Of a stretch of DNA of 37,823 nt, positions 34,103 to 37,823 are shown in pieces. The stretch's first letter is position 1; every line of letters begins with the position of its first letter. The stretch covers positions 1 through 37,823 of the forward strand of contig NZ_QAJM01000049.1 in assembly GCF_003852405.1 (NCBI RefSeq). Reading direction: 5' to 3'. Source of the stretch: Pseudomonas sp. KBW05 (GTDB taxonomy: Bacteria > Pseudomonadota > Gammaproteobacteria > Pseudomonadales > Pseudomonadaceae). Under the pieces are notes generated by a model, which did not search any database, was not told the origin of the DNA, and saw only the letters and a program-made list of their open reading frames with translations. The position numbers and the translations under genes are program-made.

Positions 34103-34618
34103 ATGTCAGACCAAGCCAAACAAATGACCGAAGACGAAGCCGCCGAATTTGCCGAGCAGGTCTTCGACGTTGCGCGTCGGGGCGACACCGCGTTGCTCGC
34201 CGCACTGCTGGCTAAAGGCTTGCCGGTCAACCTGCGCAACCATAATGGCGACACCTTGCTGATGCTCGCCGCCTACCACGGCCATGGCGAAGCGGTAAAA
34301 GTGCTGCTGGAATTCAAGGCCGATCCGCTGATCGCCAATGACAAGAACCAACTGCCGATTGCCGGCGCTGCGTTCAAAGGCAACCTGGACGTGGTCAAGG
34401 CCCTTATCGAAGGCGGCACGGCGGTGGATGCAGCCTCTTCTGACGGGCGTACCGCCTTGATGCTGGCGGCGATGTTCAACCGTGTCGAGATGGTCGATTA
34501 CTTGCTCGGCCAGGGCGCCAACCCCAAGGCCACCGATGCCCAGGGCGCCACCGCACTGGCGGCGGCATTGACCATGGGCGCAGCGGATACGACGGCGCAG
34601 TTGCAGAAACTGGTGTAG
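34103..34618 (+). CDS. Ankyrin-repeat protein
   Basis: A 171-residue cytosolic protein with an acidic N-terminal helix (EDEAAEFAEQVFDVARRGD) and four ankyrin repeats from about residue 30, including NGDTLLMLAAYHGHGEAVKV, KNQLPIAGAAFKGNLDVVKA and DGRTALMLAAMFNRVEMVDY. There is no signal peptide. GGGAG precedes the ATG. The next gene starts 41 bp after the stop and may share the transcript. A protein-protein interaction role is all that can be inferred. Confidence 0.92.
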   Translation: MSDQAKQMTEDEAAEFAEQVFDVARRGDTALLAALLAKGLPVNLRNHNGDTLLMLAAYHGHGEAVKVLLEFKADPLIANDKNQLPIAGAAFKGNLDVVKALIEGGTAVDAASSDGRTALMLAAMFNRVEMVDYLLGQGANPKATDAQGATALAAALTMGAADTTAQLQKLV

Positions 34619-34659
34619 GCTACGCGCCCTTTAAAACCCGCCCGCCACAGGACTACCCC

Positions 34660-35190
34660 ATGAAAACCGCCCTCGTCGAACTCATCAGCAAAATCAGCGC
34701 CGGCGTCATGGGCGAGGACGAAGTGGCGCGCATCGCCGACGAAGCGGCCCAGGCCTACGCAGACCCGGCGGCGTTTCTGGCGGCCAACCCGGATATCAAC
34801 TACGACGACACCTTCCCGATCCCGTTGGGTGAATGGATCGTCGTGGGTAGCCTGCCGGACACCGCGCTGTTCCAGGCCGACACCTACGGCGACCTGTTTG
34901 CGCAGATCGTCGCTTCGTTCGGCCCCGGCGTGGCGTTCAACCTCAAGCCCAAGCAACTGGCCAAGACCGAGGACCTCACGGCGTTGAACCGCATCCAGAT
35001 CCAGATGAGCGCCCTCAACCCTGAAGATGGCGGCTACACGTTGCTCAACTTCAGCCAGTTGCTGGATGACGAGATTCAGGCGGTGCTGGTCTACGGCAAA
35101 GACCTGCCACGGGTACTGGAATTGTGCGCTGAAGTGGGCATCAAGGCCGAGCCTTCGCTGGAAGCGCTGCGAATCGCCCTACACGTGTGA
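34660..35190 (+). CDS. Conserved hypothetical, 176 residues
   Basis: A soluble acidic protein with no signal peptide or membrane helix. It opens with a helical part rich in Glu/Asp/Ala and later contains LPDTALFQADTYGDLFAQIV and DGGYTLLNFSQLLDDEIQAVLVYGKDLP. No family was recognised. AGGA is seven bases before the ATG, codon usage matches its neighbours, and it follows the ankyrin gene by 41 bp, so it is probably a real gene in a two-gene unit. Confidence 0.78.
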   Translation: MKTALVELISKISAGVMGEDEVARIADEAAQAYADPAAFLAANPDINYDDTFPIPLGEWIVVGSLPDTALFQADTYGDLFAQIVASFGPGVAFNLKPKQLAKTEDLTALNRIQIQMSALNPEDGGYTLLNFSQLLDDEIQAVLVYGKDLPRVLELCAEVGIKAEPSLEALRIALHV

Positions 35191-35258
35191 AATAAAAACG
35201 GAACCCCCGTCAGTGCTGACTATCCTACAAGTGCATGCCCTCACTTAGGAGCGACACC

Positions 35259-35450
35259 ATGGGTTCCACTTTTAATGGTTTGATCGGGCTGATCATCCTG
35301 GCGCTGGATATCTGGGCGATCATCAACGTGTTCAAAAGCGGCGCGAGCACGGGCGCCAAAGTGCTGTGGATTCTGCTGATCCTGTTGTTGCCGGTGCTGG
35401 GCCTGATCATCTGGGCAATCGCCGGGCCGCGGGGCAACGTGCGGATCTGA
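35259..35450 (+). CDS. Small PLDc_N-type membrane protein
   Basis: A 63-residue protein with two hydrophobic helices: GLIGLIILALDIWAIINV, then KVLWILLILLLPVLGLIIWA followed by GPRGNVRI. The spacing Lys-hinge-Trp and the LLPxxGLIIW ending are typical of the phospholipase D N-terminal (PLDc_N) membrane module found alone in many small proteins. The ATG at 35259 follows TTAGGAG; an earlier in-frame start lies upstream of that site and is not used. Function unknown. Confidence 0.85.
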   Translation: MGSTFNGLIGLIILALDIWAIINVFKSGASTGAKVLWILLILLLPVLGLIIWAIAGPRGNVRI

Positions 35451-35894
35451 GCCGTTCGCCGCACCTGATGTAAGCACATTCAATGTGGGAGCGGGCTTGT
35501 GTGGGAGCTGGCTTGCCTGCGATGCGGACACCTCGGTCTATGAGTGACACCGAGGTGATGCTATCGCGGGCAAGCCCGGCTCCCACACAAGCTTGCTCCC
35601 ACATTTTTTTGTGTCCAGTCATAAGATTTGTGTGTCGAAATATTCGCTACACGGAATTTTCACACATCATCTCGGACAATTCCCCCCGCTTCATTTCCGT
35701 GTAAGAAGGCTCTGTCTCGGGCCGAGAAAACCACCACAAAGAAGGTTTTTTCCTCAGTAATCAATAGCGCTGATGGCATTCCTCGGGCACCATTTGCGCC
35801 AACGCGCTGACCCCCTGTACCCACACGCTTGGGCGTGGGCAGGATGCCGCTGCAATATTTCGCAACTTAAACTTCCAATGGGTCCTAAAACGAC
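35451..35894. other. 444-bp intergenic region before the sulfatase-family gene
   Basis: Holds a nested REPIN (35485-35602), AT-rich promoter-like DNA around 35610-35760 and an imperfect hairpin CCCACACGC...GCGTGGG at 35820-35839. I find no supported gene or clear operator. Confidence 0.6.
35485..35602. repeat. Nested REPIN (TTGCCTGCGAT type)
   Basis: Inner arms 35501-35523 and 35563-35586 (right arm with small changes), internal CACCTCGG/CCGAGGTG, and outer half-arms 35485-35500 and 35587-35602. Same architecture as 82-200 and 2872-3000. Confidence 0.9.
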
Positions 35895-37823
35895 ATGGCA
35901 AACCCGGACGCCCTGAATCAGCAGCGAGCTTCAAATCGCCTGCTGCAACCGACCGTCAAATCCCATCTGGCGTACACGCTGCTTTGCGCACTGGTCATGA
36001 TGGTGATGTTCTCCCTGCTGCGCCTGGCGCTGCTGGTTTACAACCGTGAAATGATCCTCGACACGCCGGCCTCGACCTTCCTGGAAGCGTTCGGCAACGG
36101 CCTGCGCCTGGACATTCGCCTGGTGGTCTACCTGCTGATCCCGTTGCTGCTGGCTCTGTTCAGCGTGCGGGCCATGGCGGCGCGCGGGTTCTTCCGTGTC
36201 TGGCTGACCGTTGCGTCCAGCATCGCGCTGTTCCTCGGCCTGATGGAGATGGACTTCTACCGCGAGTTCCACCAGCGCCTCAACGGCCTGGTCTTCCAGT
36301 ATGTGAAGGAAGACCCGAAAACCGTGATGAGCATGCTCTGGTACGGTTTTCCGGTGGTGCGCTACCTGCTGGCCTGGGCCGTGGGTACGTTGATCCTGAG
36401 CATCGCCTTCAAAGGCGCCGACCGTGCGACGCGCCCGCGTGGGCCGTTCAGCGGTGGCACCATCAGCACCCGCCAGGTGGCGCCGTGGTACTCGCGCATC
36501 GCGGTGTTTGTGGTCTGCCTGTTGATCGCCGTGGTCGCCGCCCGTGGCACCCTGCGCCAGGGCCCGCCGCTGCGTTGGGGCGACGTGTATACCACCGATT
36601 CCAACTTCGCCAACCAACTGGGCCTCAATGGCACGTTGTCGCTGATCGCAGCGGCCAAGTCGCGGTTCTCCGAAGACCGTTCGAACATCTGGAAAGCCAC
36701 CCTGGACCAGTCCCTGGCCACCCAGACCGTGCGCGACATGCTGGTCCTGCCGCAAGAAAAACTGGTGGATACCGACACCGCTGCCGTGCGTCGTGACTAC
36801 ATGCCACCGGCCGAGAAGACCCTGCCGATCAAGAACGTGGTCGTGATCCTGATGGAAAGCTTCGCCGGTCACTCGGTGGGCGCTCTGGATCGCCCGGGCA
36901 ATATCACGCCGTACTTCGACAAACTGTCCAAGGAAGGCCTGCTGTTCGACCGCTTCTTCTCCAACGGTACCCACACCCACCAGGGTATGTTTGCCACCAT
37001 GGCCTGCTTCCCGAACCTGCCGGGCTTCGAATACCTGATGCAGACCCCGGAAGGCAGCCACAAGCTGTCGGGCCTGCCGCAGTTGCTCAGCGCGCGCAAG
37101 TTTGACGACGTGTATGTCTACAACGGCGACTTCGCCTGGGACAACCAGTCGGGCTTCTTCAGCAACCAGGGCATGACCAACTTCATCGGGCGCAACGACT
37201 TCGTCAACCCGGTGTTCTCCGACCCGACGTGGGGCGTGTCCGATCAGGACATGTTCAACCGTGGCCTGGAAGAGTTGAAGGCCCGCGAAGGCGGCAAGCC
37301 GTTCTACGCGCTGCTGCAAACCCTGTCCAACCACACGCCGTACGCGTTGCCGACACCATTGCCGGTGGAGAAAGTCACCGACCGTGGCAGCCTCAACGAG
37401 CATTTGACGGCCATGCGCTACTCCGACTGGGCCCTGGGCCAGTTCTTTGAAAAGGCTCGCAAGGAGCCGTACTTCAAGGAAACCCTGTTCGTTATCGTGG
37501 GTGACCACGGCTTCGGCAACGAACAGCAGATCACCGAGATGGACCTGGGCCGCTTCAACGTACCGATGCTGATGATCGCACCGGGCATGCAGGAGAAGTT
37601 CGGCGAGCGTGACCACACCGTGGGCACCCAGATCGACATCGTGCCGACCATCATGGGCCGCCTCGGTGGCGACACCCTGCACCAGTGCTGGGGCCGCGAC
37701 CTGCTGAACCTGCCGGAAGGCGACAAAGGCTTTGGCGTGATCAAGCCCTCGGGCAGCGACCAGACCGTGGCCTTGGTCACCGCTGATCGCGTGCTGGTAT
37801 TGCCTAAGGAATCTCCGAACAAG
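35895..37823 (+). CDS. LTA-synthase/sulfatase-family membrane phosphotransferase (3' end missing)
   Basis: Open from the ATG at 35895 to the window edge, 643 residues so far; an in-frame TAA at 35886 fixes the start region. Five membrane helices fall in about residues 20-220, then a periplasmic sulfatase-fold domain. Visible active-site elements are Glu321 in VVVILMESFAG, the nucleophile region NGTHTHQGM (Thr361) and Asp537-His538 in IVGDHGFG. These match the LtaS/OpgB-type alkaline-phosphatase-superfamily transferases, which move phosphoglycerol or phosphoethanolamine onto envelope glycans or lipids. In a Gram-negative it is not making true lipoteichoic acid. The true C-terminus lies outside the window. 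Confidence 0.9.
   Translation, partial: MANPDALNQQRASNRLLQPTVKSHLAYTLLCALVMMVMFSLLRLALLVYNREMILDTPASTFLEAFGNGLRLDIRLVVYLLIPLLLALFSVRAMAARGFFRVWLTVASSIALFLGLMEMDFYREFHQRLNGLVFQYVKEDPKTVMSMLWYGFPVVRYLLAWAVGTLILSIAFKGADRATRPRGPFSGGTISTRQVAPWYSRIAVFVVCLLIAVVAARGTLRQGPPLRWGDVYTTDSNFANQLGLNGTLSLIAAAKSRFSEDRSNIWKATLDQSLATQTVRDMLVLPQEKLVDTDTAAVRRDYMPPAEKTLPIKNVVVILMESFAGHSVGALDRPGNITPYFDKLSKEGLLFDRFFSNGTHTHQGMFATMACFPNLPGFEYLMQTPEGSHKLSGLPQLLSARKFDDVYVYNGDFAWDNQSGFFSNQGMTNFIGRNDFVNPVFSDPTWGVSDQDMFNRGLEELKAREGGKPFYALLQTLSNHTPYALPTPLPVEKVTDRGSLNEHLTAMRYSDWALGQFFEKARKEPYFKETLFVIVGDHGFGNEQQITEMDLGRFNVPMLMIAPGMQEKFGERDHTVGTQIDIVPTIMGRLGGDTLHQCWGRDLLNLPEGDKGFGVIKPSGSDQTVALVTADRVLVLPKESPNK

Noticed and set aside
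35820-35839. Hairpin CCCACACGC/GCGTGGG before the sulfatase-family gene as a terminator
   Set aside because: The stem has a bulge and no T-tract on either side; a functional assignment is not supported.
35931-37682. 583-residue minus-strand open frame
   Set aside because: Antisense of the sulfatase-family gene, whose plus-strand frame has membrane helices and an intact active site; the minus frame has only a shadow-like His/Gln/Val composition.

Overview
The window reads as chromosomal DNA of a Pseudomonas of the fluorescens group. The reasons are high GC, dense REP/REPIN palindromes of the two usual fluorescens types, Pseudomonas-restricted families (DUF3509, a very large dermonecrotic-toxin-domain protein), and a gene order folE - Smr - small membrane protein - isochorismatase-like - prmB - hypothetical - alpha/beta hydrolase - aroC - MFS transporter that, as I recall it, matches the P. 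aeruginosa backbone. No tRNA, rRNA, CRISPR array, insertion sequence or prophage gene was seen.

Positions 1-8193 hold a nearly complete urate-to-glyoxylate pathway. On the minus strand, transcribed away from about 7500, come puuE (allantoinase), uraD (OHCU decarboxylase), alc (allantoicase), allA (ureidoglycolate lyase), puuD (membrane urate oxidase with cytochrome c tail), an NCS2 urate/xanthine permease and a Tsx-like outer-membrane nucleoside channel. The 5-hydroxyisourate hydrolase hiuH is divergent on the plus strand. Together they take urate through 5-HIU, OHCU, allantoin, allantoate and ureidoglycolate to glyoxylate and urea. The puuE/hiuH gap carries two TTGT-N2-ACAA palindromes over likely -10 boxes. 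The same palindrome sits upstream of an AzgA-type purine permease at 15.4 kb, which suggests one purine regulon. The Tsx-like gene has its own sigma-54-type promoter.

Positions 8349-13463 are a single 1704-residue protein of the dermonecrotic-toxin-domain family with an unrecognised C-terminal module. It overlaps tail to tail with a LysE exporter that forms a likely operon with the AzgA permease. Next come a MarR regulator divergent from an aminotransferase-GST pair, and a LysR regulator divergent from a CitMHS transporter plus a two-gene (split) AtuA-like pair.

Positions 22062-30469 are mostly conserved backbone, as listed above. The MFS gene overlaps a full-length acireductone-dioxygenase homologue (30466-30993) that has lost three of the four metal ligands; mtnB and mtnC are not next to it. 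After that come a stand-alone LuxR-type HTH protein, a strong bidirectional terminator, a DUF3509 gene with a sigma-54/IHF-like promoter, a FATP-type acyl-CoA synthetase, an ankyrin protein, a conserved unknown, a PLDc_N membrane peptide, and a sulfatase/LTA-synthase-family membrane protein that runs off the right edge.

All calls come from reading the sequence. Family names and P. aeruginosa synteny are from memory and were not searched. The strongest points for follow-up are the TTGT-N2-ACAA regulon, the two sigma-54-type promoters, the acireductone-dioxygenase-like protein without its metal site, the isochorismatase-fold protein with Ser in place of the catalytic Cys, and the C-terminal module of the giant toxin-like protein.
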